Source: Paracoccus sp. DMF-8 (GTDB lineage Bacteria; Pseudomonadota; Alphaproteobacteria; Rhodobacterales; Rhodobacteraceae). Taken from it: a DNA stretch of 64,000 nucleotides. Both the position numbers and the translations under genes were made by a program. Below the pieces are notes generated by a model, which worked only from the letters and a program-made list of their open reading frames with translations, ran no database searches and was not told the DNA's origin. Of this stretch, positions 20,125 through 30,425 are shown in pieces (position 1 is the stretch's first letter; every line of letters begins with the position of its first letter). The stretch is from NCBI RefSeq assembly GCF_029309835.1, contig NZ_JARJHL010000010.1, positions 744,001 through 808,000 on the forward strand. Reading direction: 5' to 3'.

Positions 20125-21981
20125 ATGACGATTTCTGCCTGCCGCCCCCTGCCCCTCCGCGCCCTGCCGCGGGACGAGAACGCGCTTCCCGTTGCCGCCG
20201 ACGCCCCCGAACTGGGCCAATTGCCGGAATGGGATCTAAGCGATCTCTACCCGGCACCCGACGCGCCGGAGTTGACCCGCGATCTCGAGGCGGTCGAGGC
20301 GGCCTGCTCCGCCTTCGCGCGCGATTATGACGGCAAGCTGGTCGCGCTGGGGCCGGACAAGATGCTGGAATGCATCGAGCGCTACCAGGACATCGACATT
20401 CTGGCCGGGCGGCTCATGTCCTATGCCGGGCTGCGCTATTACCAGAACACCACCGACGCGGCCCGTGCCAAGCTGATGGGCGACATGCAGGACCGCATCA
20501 CCACGGCGACGACCAAGCTGGTGTTCTTCAGCCTGGAATTCAACCGCATCCCCGACGCCCGCTATGCCGAGGTCTTCGCGGCCCCGAACGGCCCCGCGCG
20601 CTACAAGCCGGTGTTCGACCGCATGCGCGCCATGCGTCCCTATCGGCTCCTCGAACGAGCTGGAACGCTTCCTGCACGACAATTCAGTCGTCGGCGCCGC
20701 CGCCTGGAACCGGCTCTTCGACGAGACCACCGCCGGGCTGACCTTCGACGTGGACGGCGAAGAGCCGGGTATCGAGGCGACGCTGAACCTGCTGACCGAC
20801 CACGACCGCGCCCGGCGCGAGGCCGGCGCCAAGGCCCTGGCCGCGGTCTTCGGCAAGAACATCAAGCTTTTCGCGCGCATTCACAACACGCTCGCCAAGG
20901 AAAAATCCATCGAGGACAAGTGGCGCAAGATGCCGACGCCGCAGACCGCGCGCCACCTGTCGAACCATGTCGAACCCGAGGTGGTCGAGGCGTTGCGCAA
21001 TGCCGTCACCGCCGCCTATCCGCGCCTGTCGCATCGCTATTACCGGCTGAAAGCGCGCTGGCTGGGGCTCGACAAGCTGCAGGTCTGGGACCGCAACGCG
21101 CCGCTGCCGACCGAGACGCCGCGCCTGATCGCCTGGCCCGAGGCCGAGGCGACCGTGCTCGACGCCTATGCCGGCTTCTCGCCGAAACTGGCCGAACTGG
21201 CGCAGCCCTTCTTCGAGCGGGGCTGGATCGACGCCGGCGTGAAGCCCGGCAAGGCGCCCGGCGCCTTTGCGCACCCGACCGTCACCACCGTGCATCCCTA
21301 TGTGCTGCTGAACTACCTCGGCAAGCCGCGCGACGTGATGACGCTGGCGCATGAGCCTGGGCCACGGCGTCCACCAGCGCCTGGCGGCCGGACAGGGCGA
21401 ACTCCTGGCCTCGACGCCGCTGACGCTCGCGGAAACCGCCTCGGTCTTCGGCGAAATGCTGACCTTCCGCGCGCTGCTGGCCAAGACCAGCGACAAGGCC
21501 CAGCGCAAGGCGCTGCTGGCCGGCAAGGTCGAGGACATGATCAACACGGTCGTGCGCCAGATCGCCTTCTACGATTTCGAATGCAAGCTGCACGCCGCCC
21601 GCGCCAAGGGCGAGCCTGACGCCCGAGGACATCAACGATCTCTGGATGTCGATCCAGGCCGAATCGCTGGGCGATGCCTTCGAATTCATGCCGGGATACG
21701 AGACCTTCTGGACCTATATCCCGCATTTCGTGCATTCGCCCTTCTACGTCTATGCCTATGCCTTCGGCGACGGGCTGGTGAATGCGCTCTATGCCGCCTA
21801 CGAGGACGGGCTGCCCGACTTCCAGGCGAAATATTTCGCCATGCTCTCGGCCGGCGGCGCGCAGCATCACAAGGAACTGCTGGCGCCCTTCGGCCTCGAC
21901 GCCTCGGACCCGGCCTTCTGGGACAAGGGCCTCGCGATGATCGAGGGCTTCATCGACGAACTCGAGGCGATGGAGGCGTGA
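20125..21981 (+). CDS. pepF: M3-family oligoendopeptidase (PepF type), three frame breaks
   Basis: This cytoplasmic zinc peptidase cuts short peptides and has about 617 residues once the frames are joined. The N-terminal part reads LPEWDLSDLYPAPDAPEL. The metal site HELGHGVHQ is split by an extra C (AHE|LGHG, 21356/21357), and ETASVFGEMLTF supplies the third ligand. The C-terminus includes PHFVHSPFYVYAYAFGDG. Further insertions lie at 20649 (YRL|SNELERF) and 21615/21616 (KGE|LTPEDIND). Two of the three fall in GAG(c)CTG. The protein is otherwise perfectly conserved, so sequence error is the simplest explanation. Its stop overlaps the GNAT start (GTGA). Confidence 0.88.
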
Positions 21982-22451
21982 TCACGCTGGAACCGCTGGG
22001 CCGCGACGGTTACGACCGCGTGGCCCATATCGCCGTGACGCCGCAGCAGGAACCCTTCTGCGGCACCATCGCCGGCCATTTCCAGGCCGACGAGTCGGGC
22101 TGCGACTTCCACCTGATCGCCCGCGACGGCCGGCCGGTCGGCTTCTTCAAGATCGACCGCGCCTATGCTGCGCGCTACGACTTCGCCGCGCCGGACGAAC
22201 TGGGCCTGCGCGGCGTGATGGTGGACGCGCGCGAGCAGGGCAAGGGCAGCGGCAAGGCGGCGATGCGGGCGCTCGGCCCCTATGTCGCGCGCCGCTATCC
22301 CCAGGCCCGCGCGCTGGTGCTGACGGTGAACGAGGCCAACCCCCTGGCCCGCGCCGTCTATCTGGCGGCGGGTTTCCGGGATACCGGCGCGCTCCACCAC
22401 GGCGGCCAGATCGGCCCGCAGCATATCCTGCGCCTGCCGCTGCGCGCCTGA
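21978..22451 (+). CDS. GNAT-family N-acetyltransferase
   Basis: A 157-residue GNAT enzyme that transfers an acetyl group from acetyl-CoA. Motif A (GLRGVMVDAREQGKGSGKAAM, about residues 75-95) contains the pyrophosphate-binding Q/R-x-x-G-x-G/A loop. Motif B-like NEANPLARAVYLAAGF follows. It starts at GTG 21978, coupled to the M3 peptidase gene. The substrate is unknown; acetylation of peptides or amino acids freed by the peptidase is only a guess. Confidence 0.85.
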   Translation: MITLEPLGRDGYDRVAHIAVTPQQEPFCGTIAGHFQADESGCDFHLIARDGRPVGFFKIDRAYAARYDFAAPDELGLRGVMVDAREQGKGSGKAAMRALGPYVARRYPQARALVLTVNEANPLARAVYLAAGFRDTGALHHGGQIGPQHILRLPLRA

Positions 22452-22474
22452 CGCCAGCACCCGACGCCTCCAGC

Positions 22475-22497
22475 CTTCACTGTTTTCCAAATACTCC
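22475..22497 (+). repeat. Dispersed intergenic repeat, copy 2
   Basis: A 23-base copy beginning CTTCACTGTTTTCCAAATAC, 24 bases after the GNAT stop, in the gap between convergent genes. A second direct copy lies 53 bases further on. Confidence 0.65.
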
Positions 22498-22549
22498 GCC
22501 GACCGCGCCAAAAGGCCCGGACCGCGCGCCTCTCTCTCCGCGCCCGGGC

Positions 22550-22572
22550 CTTCTTTGTTTTCCAAATACCCC
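22550..22572 (+). repeat. Dispersed intergenic repeat, copy 3
   Basis: A 23-base copy beginning CTTCTTTGTTTTCCAAATAC, in direct orientation to copy 2 and 28 bases before the stop of the acyl-CoA ligase gene. Confidence 0.65.
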
Positions 22573-22599
22573 GCCGACCGCGCGCCGGGGCACCCGGCT

Positions 22600-24231
22600 T
22601 CACCCCAGGGCGCGCGCCCGGTCCCGCAGCACGAACTTCTGGATCTTGCCGGTCGAGGTCTTGGGCAACTCGCCGAACACCACCGTTTTCGGCACCTTGT
22701 AGCGCGCCATGTTCTGCCGGCAGAACGCGATCAGCGCCTCGGCCTCGGCCGCGCGGCCCGGCTTCAGCGTCACGAAGGCGCAGGGCGTCTCGCCCCAGGT
22801 CTCATCCGGCCGGGCGACCACCGCGGCCTCCAGCACGTCGGGGTGCTTGTAGAGCACGTCCTCGACCTCGATCGAGGAGATGTTCTCGCCGCCCGAGATG
22901 ATGATGTCCTTGGAACGGTCCTTGAGCTCGATATAGCCGTCGGGATGCATCACGCCCAGGTCGCCCGAGGCGAACCAGCCGCCCCGGAATGCCTTTTCCG
23001 TGGCCGAGGGGTTCTTCAGATAGCCCTTCATCACGTTGTTGCCGCGCATGAAGACCTCGCCCATGGTCTCACCGTCGGCGGGCACTGGGGCCAGCGTCTC
23101 GGGGTCGGCGACCATCAGCCCGTCCAGCGCCGGGTTGCGCACGCCCTGGCGCGATTTCATGCGGGCGCGCGCCTCGCCCTCCAGCCCGTCCCATTCCGTC
23201 TTCCAGGCGCAGACGACTGAGGGGCCATAGGTCTCGGTCAGGCCATAGACATGGGTGATCTCGATGCCCATGGCCTCGACCGCCGCGATGACCGAGGCCG
23301 GGGGCGGTGCGCCCGCGACCATGGCCTTGACCGGATGGTCGAAGTCCTTCAGCGCATCGGGGGCATTGGCCAGCATGTTCATCACGATGGGCGCGCCGCA
23401 GAAATGCGTGACCCGCTCGTCGCGGATCAGGCGGAAGATCGGCTCGGCCCGCACCGCGCGCAGGCAGACGCAGACCCCGGCATTGGCGGCGATGGTCCAG
23501 GGGAAGCACCAGCCGTTGCAATGGAACATCGGCAGCGTCCACAGATAGCGCGCATGATGCGGCATCTGCCACGAGGTGATGTTCGCCAGCGCATTCAGCG
23601 CCGCACCGCGGTGGTGATAGACCACGCCCTTGGGGTCGCCCGTCGTCCCCGAGGTATAGTTCAGCGAGATCGCGTCCCATTCGTCGGGCGGCATCTGCCA
23701 GTCGAAGTCCGGATCGCCCTCGGCCAGCAGGTCGTCATAGCTCAGCGCGCCCACGCGGCTGCCGCCCTGGAAGCTGGGGTCGAGGATGTCCACCACCAGG
23801 ATCTCGCGGCCGCGCGCGATCTTGACGGCGCGCTCGGCCAGTTCCGAAAACTCGGGATCGACCAGCAGCACGCGGGCCTCGCCATGGCTGAGGATGAAGG
23901 CGACCGCCTCGGCATCCAGCCGGGTGTTGATCGCGTTCAGCACCGCGCCGGTCATCGGCACGCTGAAATGGCTCTCGAACAGCTCGGGGATATTCGCGGA
24001 CAGCACTGCCACCGTGTCGCCCTTGCCGATGCCGCGCGCGGCGAGCGCCCCGGCGATGCGGCGGCAGCGCGCATAGGTCTCGGCCCAGTTGCGGCGCACG
24101 CCCTCGTGCACCACGGCCAGCGCCCGAGGATGGACCTGGGCGGTATGCTCCAGGAAACGCAGCGGCGAAAGCTGCGCGTAATTCGCCGGACAGATGTCCA
24201 GGCCCTGGCTGTAGATATCGTAATGCGGCAC
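22600..24231 (-). CDS. AMP-forming acyl-CoA synthetase (fatty-acid/methylmercaptopropionate ligase type)
   Basis: A 543-residue ANL-superfamily ligase that activates a carboxylic acid to acyl-AMP and then acyl-CoA. The AMP-binding P-loop is SLNYTSGTTGDPKGVVYHH (about residues 183-201). The A5 motif is HVYGLTETYGPS, the hinge/A8 region is GYIELKDRSKDIIISGGENIS, and the catalytic lysine lies in LPKTSTGKIQKFVLR near the C-terminus. The overall layout resembles the DmdB/medium-chain group of Rhodobacteraceae. The substrate is not decided by sequence. Frame and length are intact. Confidence 0.9.
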   Translation of the reverse strand: MPHYDIYSQGLDICPANYAQLSPLRFLEHTAQVHPRALAVVHEGVRRNWAETYARCRRIAGALAARGIGKGDTVAVLSANIPELFESHFSVPMTGAVLNAINTRLDAEAVAFILSHGEARVLLVDPEFSELAERAVKIARGREILVVDILDPSFQGGSRVGALSYDDLLAEGDPDFDWQMPPDEWDAISLNYTSGTTGDPKGVVYHHRGAALNALANITSWQMPHHARYLWTLPMFHCNGWCFPWTIAANAGVCVCLRAVRAEPIFRLIRDERVTHFCGAPIVMNMLANAPDALKDFDHPVKAMVAGAPPPASVIAAVEAMGIEITHVYGLTETYGPSVVCAWKTEWDGLEGEARARMKSRQGVRNPALDGLMVADPETLAPVPADGETMGEVFMRGNNVMKGYLKNPSATEKAFRGGWFASGDLGVMHPDGYIELKDRSKDIIISGGENISSIEVEDVLYKHPDVLEAAVVARPDETWGETPCAFVTLKPGRAAEAEALIAFCRQNMARYKVPKTVVFGELPKTSTGKIQKFVLRDRARALG

Positions 24232-24327
24232 TTGCCCCTCCGTCGCGATCGCGCGCCCGCGACTAAGCCAGTCGCGACGGGTTTTGCCAAGGGGGCGATT
24301 GCCAGCGCCCGGTGGCGCGGTCCGGGT

Positions 24328-24349
24328 GGGTATTTGGAGAACGAAGAAA
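24328..24349 (-). repeat. Dispersed intergenic repeat, copy 4
   Basis: A 22-base copy, GGGTATTTGGAG followed by AACGAAGAAA, in inverted orientation. It lies in the gap between the divergent acyl-CoA ligase and efflux adaptor genes, the only copy upstream of gene starts. Confidence 0.6.
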
Positions 24350-24457
24350 ATCCAGGGTAAGAATCCGGGCGGCGCATTCCGGGCGGATTTGGGATTGATA
24401 ATCGCCGGCCAAACTGTTCGTTATCGGAGCGTGACCAGACTGCCCGGAGCAAGAACG

Positions 24458-25777
24458 ATGTCAGCGCCCGCGCGCCGCATGGCGATTTCCCTGTTTCTGC
24501 CGATCGCGGCGGGGCTGATGCCTGCGCCGAGCCTGGCGCAGGATCCCGGCCAGCAGCCGCCGACCCCGGTCACGGTGGTCACGCTGCGGGCCCAGGATGT
24601 GCCCCTGACCACCACCCTGCCCGGCCGCGTCACCGCCTCGGCCGAGGCCGAGGTGCGCCCGCAGGTCAACGGCATCGTCACCGAGCGCCTGTTCGACGAG
24701 GGCAGCCATGTCAAGGTCGGCGACCCGCTGTTCCGCATCGACGCCACCACCTACCAGGCCGCCGTGGCCCAGGCCGAGGCCGCCGTGGCCCAGGCCCGCG
24801 CCCAGGCCGAGAATGCCCGGCGCGAGGCCGAGCGCGTCGGCGCGCTGCGCGACCGCCGCGTCGCCTCGGAAAGCTCGACCGACAGCGCCATCGCCGCGCG
24901 CGACGCCGCCGAGGCCGCGGTCAAGGTCGCCGAGGCGCAGCTGCAGACCGCGAATATCGAACTGGAGCGCACCACCATCCGCGCCGAGCTGGACGGCGAG
25001 ATCGGTCTGGCGCAGACCAGCCAGGGCGCGCTGGTCACCGCCAGCCAGGCGACGCCGCTCGCGGTGATCCGCAAGCTGGACCCGGTGCATGTCGACGTGA
25101 CGCAATCGGCGGCTGAGGTCATCCGCTTCCGCCGCACCATGGCCGCGCAGAACGAAGGCGCCAAACATGCCGAGCAGAAGGTGACGCTGCGCCTGGCGGA
25201 TGGCACCGAATTCGACCAGGAGGGCACGCTGACCGCCGCCGAGCCCTATGTGAACGAGACGACCGGCGTGGTCACGCTGCGGCTGGCCTTCGCCAATCCC
25301 GACCGCATCCTGCTGCCCGGCATGTATGTGCAGGCCGTGGTGCAGCAGGCCACCGCCAGGGACGTGGTGCTGGCGCCGCAGGAAGGCGTCAGCCGCGACC
25401 GGCGCGGCCAGCCCATCGCGCTGGTGGTCAATGCCCAGGACGTCGTCGAGCAGCGCCAGCCTGACCGTGCTGCAGGACCACGGCAGCCAATGGGTCGTCA
25501 GTGAAGGTCTGGACGACGGCGACCGCATCGTGGTCGAGGGCGTCCAGAAGATCGCCCCGGCATGACCGTCGCCCCCGAGGAACGCAAGGCGGCCGAAGGC
25601 ACCGATGCGGAGGCCGTGCCGGCCGAGGGCGGCGACGCTGCCGCCGGCCAGCCCGCAGAGCAGCCCGCTGCCGAAGAGCCGGCCGAACAAGCCGCCGACG
25701 ACGCCGCGCCGGCCCAAGGCGCCGCGCCCGCCGAGGCCGCGCCGGAGGCGGCGGACCCGGCCCAGCCCGCGAACTGA
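24458..25777 (+). CDS. RND efflux periplasmic adaptor (AcrA/MexA family), two frame breaks
   Basis: This membrane-fusion subunit joins the inner-membrane RND pump to an outer-membrane channel. It has a signal peptide (about residues 1-28), lipoyl/barrel-sandwich segments (TLPGRVTASAEAEVRPQVNG and DEGSHVKVGDPLFRID), a coiled hairpin (about 100-170, Ala/Glu/Arg rich) and beta-barrel and membrane-proximal domains. One extra C in CAG(c)CTG at 25460 shifts the frame before LTVLQDHGSQWVV. A missing G near 25560 probably hides the true C-terminus: KIAPGMTVAPEE is in the next frame and continues as an acidic Ala/Pro/Glu tail to 25777. Without that correction the stop is at 25565. The pump follows after 33 bases. 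Confidence 0.88.
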
Positions 25778-25810
25778 CCGCGACACCGCGAGGAAAGACA
25801 GGAACCGCAT

Positions 25811-28800
25811 ATGGCCCGCTTCTTCATCGACCGTCCGGTGTTCGCCTGGGTGATCTCGATCCTGATCATGGGTCTGGGGATCCTGTCGATCCTGTCCCTG
25901 CCCGTCGCGCAATATCCGCAGATCGCGCCGCCCACGGTGACGATCCGCGCCACCTATCCCGGCGCCTCGGCCGAGACGGTGGCCAATACCGTGACCCAGG
26001 TGATCGAGCAGCAGATGACCGGCCTCGACGGGCTGCGCTATTTCAAGTCCAGCTCGACCTCCTCCGGCAGTTCGCAGACCGAGCTGACCTTCGAAACCGG
26101 CACCGACCCCGACATCGCCCAGGTCCAGGTGCAGAACAAGCTGTCCCAGGCCACCGCGCTGCTGCCGGAACCCGTGCAGCGCCAGGGCCTGACGGTCGAG
26201 AAATCGGCCTCGGGCTTCCTGATGGTCATCGGCCTGACCTCGCCCGACGGAAGTTTCGAGCAGGTGGACCTGTCGGATTACCTGATCTCGAACCTGGTCA
26301 ACGACCTCAGCCGGATCGAGGGCGTGGGCTCGATCCAGGTCTTCGGCGCGCAATATGCCATGCGCATCTGGCTCGACCCGTCGAAACTGGCCGCTTATGA
26401 GCTGACGCCGGGCGACGTGGTCGCGGCGGTCTCGGCCGAGAACGCGCAGATCTCGGCCGGCAGCTTCGGCAGCCAGCCGGCGCCGCAGGGCCAGATGCTG
26501 AACGCCACCATCACCGCGCAATCGCTGCTGTCGACGCCCGAGGATTTCGAGCAGATCGTGCTGCGCGCCGAACAGGACGGCGGGCTGATCCTGCTGAAGG
26601 ACGTGGCCCGCGTCGAGATCGGCGCCGAGGATTACATGACCAACGCCCGCTACAACGGGCAGCCGGCCTCGGGGCTGGCGATCAGCCTGGCCTCGGGCGC
26701 GAACGCGCTCGACACGGCGGAACGGGTCAAGGCGCGGATGGAGGAATTCGCCCGCTTCTTCCCCGAGGGCATGGATTACGTCATCCCCTTCGACACCACG
26801 CCCTTCGTGCTGATCTCCATCGAGGAGGTGGTCAAGACGCTGGTCGAGGCCATCGTGCTGGTGTTCTTCGTCATGCTGCTGTTCCTGCAGAACTGGCGCG
26901 CGACGCTGATCCCGACGCTGGCGGTGCCGGTGGTGCTGCTGGGCACCTTCGGCATCCTCGCGGCCTTCGGCTTTACCATCAACACGCTGACCATGCTGGC
27001 CATGGTGCTGGCCATCGGGTTGCTGGTCGATGACGCCATCGTCGTGGTCGAGAACGTCGAGCGCATCATGGAGGACGAGGGACTTGAGCCGCGCGAGGCC
27101 ACCCGCAAGTCCATGGGCCAGATCACCGGCGCGCTGATCGGCATCGCGCTGGTCTTGTCGGCGGTCTTCGTGCCGATGGCCTTCTTCGGCGGCTCGACCG
27201 GGGTGATCTACAAGCAGTTCGCCGTGACCATCGCCAGCGCCATGGGCCTGTCGGTCGTCGTGGCGCTGTCGCTGACCCCGGCGCTGTGCGCCACCCTGCT
27301 GAGAAACGAGCACGGCCACAAGACGCGCGGGCTTTTCGGCCTGTTCAACCGCGGCTTCGACAGCACCATGCGCGGCTATGGCGGCGCGGTCGGCTGGATC
27401 ATCCGCCGGCCGCTGCGCATGATGCTGATCTATGCCGCCATCGGCGCGGCCATGGTGTTCCTGTTCCTGCGCACGCCCACCGGCTTTCTGCCCGACGAGG
27501 ACCAGGGCATCATGTTCGCGCTGATCCAGGGCCCGACCGGCGCCACGCAGGAACGCACCGACGCGGTCATCGACCAGATCCAGCATTACTTCGCCGAGAA
27601 CGAATCCGAGAATGTCGACAGCTTCTTCGGCGTCTCGGGCTTCAGCTTCGCGGGCTCGGGCCAGAACATGGGCATCGCCTTCCTGCGGCTGAAGGACTGG
27701 GACGAACGCCCCGGCGCCGACCAGTCGGTGCAGGCCATCGCCGGCCGCGCCTTCCCGGCCTTCATGGGCATCCGCGACGCCATGGCCTTCCCCATCGTGC
27801 CGCCCTCGGTGATCGAGCTCGGCAACGTCTCGGGCTTCGACTTCTATCTGCAGGCCCGCGCCGGCCAGCCGCATGAACAGTTGCTGGACGCGAGGAACCA
27901 GCTTCTGGGCATGGCCGCGCAGGACGGGCGCATCGCCCAGGCACGGCCGAACGGGCTTGAGGACGCATCCGAATACAAGCTCGACATCGACTGGCGCAAG
28001 GCCGGGGCGATGGGGGTCACGGCCTCGGACGTGGGCAGCCTGCTGTCGGTCGCCTGGGCCGGCAGCTATGTCAACGACTTCATCGACCGCGGCCGCATCA
28101 AGCGGGTCTATGTCCAGGGCGAATCGCAGTCGCGCGCCGTGCCGACCGACATCGACAAATGGCGGGTCAGGAACAGTGCCGGCGGGCTGGTGCCCTTCTC
28201 GAACTTCGCCGAGGGGCGCTGGAGCTATGGGCCGCAGGGCCTGTCGCGCTATAACGGCGTTCCGGCGATGAACATCCAGGGCAACCCGGCGCCCGGCGTC
28301 TCGTCGGGCCAGGGCATGGCCGCCATCGAGGAACTGGCGGCGCAGCTGCCGCCCGGCTTCGACGTGGCCTGGACCGGCCTTTCGCTGGAGGAACAGGCGG
28401 CCGGCAACCAGACCATGCTGCTTTACGGGCTGTCGCTGGCGGTGGTGTTCCTGTGCCTGGCCGCGCTTTACGAAAGCTGGTCGATCCCCTTCGCGGTCAT
28501 GCTCGCCATGCCGATCGGCGTCCTGGGCGCGCTGGTCGGGGCCTGGCTTGGCGGCTTCGACAATGGCGTGTTTTTCCAGGTCGGGCTGCTGACCGTCATC
28601 GGCCTGACCGGTAAGAACGCCATCCTGATCGTCGAATTCGCCCGCGAGCAGGTGGAGCAACACGGCAAGCCGCTGTTCGAGGCGGTGATCGAGGCCGCGC
28701 GCCAGCGCTTCCGGCCGATCATGATGACCTCGGTCGCCTTCTCGCTGGGCGTGCTGCCGCTGGTGCTGTCGACCGGCGCCGGCGCCAACGGCCGCAACAC

Positions 28801-28936
28801 CATCGGCGCCACGGTGCTGGGCGGCACCGTCTCGGCCACGGTGCTGGGGGTGCTGTTCGTGCCGCTGTTCTTCGTGCTGGTGCGCCGGGCGCTCGGCCGG
28901 CCCGAGGCACCCGAGCCGGGCGCCGCCCGCACCTGA
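25811..28936 (+). CDS. RND multidrug efflux transporter (AcrB/MexB, HAE1 family)
   Basis: A 1041-residue inner-membrane proton/drug antiporter with 12 membrane segments and two large periplasmic loops. The N-terminus reads MARFFIDRPVFAWVISI. Proton-relay residues are visible as the Asp pair in TM4 (GLLVDDAIVVVENVERI, about residues 406-407) and the Lys in TM10 (GLTGKNAILIVEFA, about 934). FFGGSTGVIYKQF and the TM5-6 region are typical of HAE1. The substrates are unknown. It forms an operon with the adaptor; no outer-membrane channel gene lies nearby, so a TolC-like protein from elsewhere is likely used. Confidence 0.96.
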   Translation: MARFFIDRPVFAWVISILIMGLGILSILSLPVAQYPQIAPPTVTIRATYPGASAETVANTVTQVIEQQMTGLDGLRYFKSSSTSSGSSQTELTFETGTDPDIAQVQVQNKLSQATALLPEPVQRQGLTVEKSASGFLMVIGLTSPDGSFEQVDLSDYLISNLVNDLSRIEGVGSIQVFGAQYAMRIWLDPSKLAAYELTPGDVVAAVSAENAQISAGSFGSQPAPQGQMLNATITAQSLLSTPEDFEQIVLRAEQDGGLILLKDVARVEIGAEDYMTNARYNGQPASGLAISLASGANALDTAERVKARMEEFARFFPEGMDYVIPFDTTPFVLISIEEVVKTLVEAIVLVFFVMLLFLQNWRATLIPTLAVPVVLLGTFGILAAFGFTINTLTMLAMVLAIGLLVDDAIVVVENVERIMEDEGLEPREATRKSMGQITGALIGIALVLSAVFVPMAFFGGSTGVIYKQFAVTIASAMGLSVVVALSLTPALCATLLRNEHGHKTRGLFGLFNRGFDSTMRGYGGAVGWIIRRPLRMMLIYAAIGAAMVFLFLRTPTGFLPDEDQGIMFALIQGPTGATQERTDAVIDQIQHYFAENESENVDSFFGVSGFSFAGSGQNMGIAFLRLKDWDERPGADQSVQAIAGRAFPAFMGIRDAMAFPIVPPSVIELGNVSGFDFYLQARAGQPHEQLLDARNQLLGMAAQDGRIAQARPNGLEDASEYKLDIDWRKAGAMGVTASDVGSLLSVAWAGSYVNDFIDRGRIKRVYVQGESQSRAVPTDIDKWRVRNSAGGLVPFSNFAEGRWSYGPQGLSRYNGVPAMNIQGNPAPGVSSGQGMAAIEELAAQLPPGFDVAWTGLSLEEQAAGNQTMLLYGLSLAVVFLCLAALYESWSIPFAVMLAMPIGVLGALVGAWLGGFDNGVFFQVGLLTVIGLTGKNAILIVEFAREQVEQHGKPLFEAVIEAARQRFRPIMMTSVAFSLGVLPLVLSTGAGANGRNTIGATVLGGTVSATVLGVLFVPLFFVLVRRALGRPEAPEPGAART

Positions 28937-29015
28937 CCTGGCCTGCCCGCGCCAGCCCGCTTGCGGGCTTTCGCGCGCCGGCCTAGTCTTTCGCCAAGGG
29001 GCCGCAGGAGGGGAC

Positions 29016-30425
29016 ATGGAGGCGACCGGCCAGATCGCAGGGTGCGGCAGGCGGATGAGGCACGCCCCCGCCCGCATGGCGTGGCGCTGCGCCCGCTGGC
29101 GCTGGGGGCGCGACGCTGGCCTGGCTCGCGATCTTTGCCATCGTCGTCTCGGTGCTGATGCTGAACGCCCGCGCCGCCGTGCGCGCCGAGACCGAGGCCG
29201 CCTTCGGGCTGGCCAATGCCTTTGCCACCATGCGCCTGCCCACCGCCTTCGAGCGTCGCGACATGATGGCCGAGGCGCGCCAGATCGCCGCCGACATCGA
29301 ATCGCAGCGCCATGTCTCGGCCGAGCTGCGCGACGCCACCGGCCGGCCGGTGGCCTTGCCACTGGCGCCGCAGCCCCCGCGCGACCCGCCGCCGGGCTGG
29401 TTCGCCGCCCTGCTGCGCCCGGCCCCGCGGGCCGACCTGATCCCGGTCTCGCAATATCCGAACGTGCTGGGCGTGCTCGAGATCCGCACCGATCCCGGCG
29501 ACGAGATCGCCGAGGCCTGGGCCGATTTCCGGCTGATGCTGCCGCTGCTGGGCGGCATGGCGCTGGCGGTGCTGGGCGTGACCATGGCAATCACCGGGCT
29601 GGTGCTGCGCCGGCTGGGGGTGCTGGGCGCGGCGCTGGCGCGGATGCGGGCGGGGGACCTGGCCGTGCGGGCGCCGCAGACCGGGCTGGCCGAGCTGGGC
29701 CGAGCTCAGCGACGGGGTGAATGCGTTGGCCAGCCATCTGGCACGCGAGCGGGCCGAGAACCGCCGCCTTCAGGGCCGGATGATGACCCTGGCCGAATCC
29801 GAGCGCGCCCGCATCGCCAGCGACCTGCACGACGGCGTCGGCCCGCAGCTTTTCGCGCTGCAAGCCGCCATCGACCAAGCCGGGGAACGCGCCGGCGGGG
29901 CCGCCGACCCGGCCCTGGCGGGGGCGCTGGCGGCGGTCTCGCGCCATGCGGCGGCGATCCGGGCCAGCGCGCGCGCCGCCATCGACGACCTGCGCCTGTC
30001 GCCGGCCGAGGGCGCGAGCTTGGCCGAAATGCTGCAGGAGCCTGCTGTTCGAATTCGCCGACATGGCGCCCGAGGTCGAATTCGCGCTCGATGCGCCGCA
30101 GGACCTGCCCGCGGCCGACGAGGCGGCGCGGGTGGCGCTGTTCCGCTTCGTGCGCGAAAGCGTGCTGAACGCGCTGCGCCACGCCCGTCCGACGCGGGTC
30201 GGGGTCGCGCTGGCCACGGCACCCGGCGCCGCGCTGCTGGCCCGGGTCGAGGACGACGGCGCCGGCCCCCGGCCCGCCGGCCGCAAGGGGCTGGGCCAGA
30301 CCGGCATGCGCGACCGCGCCAGCGCGCTTGGCGGAGACTACACGCCGCCCCGCCGCGACGGCGCCATGACCGTGACCGAATGCCGGCTGACTCTGGCCGG
30401 ACCGCAGGACCAGGAAACCGATTGA
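29016..30425 (+). CDS. NarX/UhpB-type sensor histidine kinase, several frame breaks
   Basis: A membrane sensor kinase of the HisKA_3 class. A strong AGGAGG site precedes ATG 29016, but the first 30 codons need at least one shift near 29070-29110 before the membrane helix LAWLAIFAIVVSVLML. A periplasmic sensor region follows, then a second helix (LGGMALAVLGVTMAITGLV), HAMP-like residues and the H-box ERARIASDLHDGVGPQLF. The N-box is RESVLNALRHA and the G-box GLGQTGMRDRASALGG. Extra bases at 29700 (beside GAGCTC) and 30041 (GAG(c)CTG) split the frame. The stop overlaps the next start (TGATGA), so the LuxR-type regulator downstream is the likely partner. The signal is unknown. Confidence 0.85.

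Noticed and set aside
24461..29590. Very long open frame antisense to the efflux genes (over 1700 codons)
   Set aside because: It mirrors the GC-rich third positions of the RND genes on the other strand and shows only His/Arg/Gly-rich low-complexity sequence without family features.
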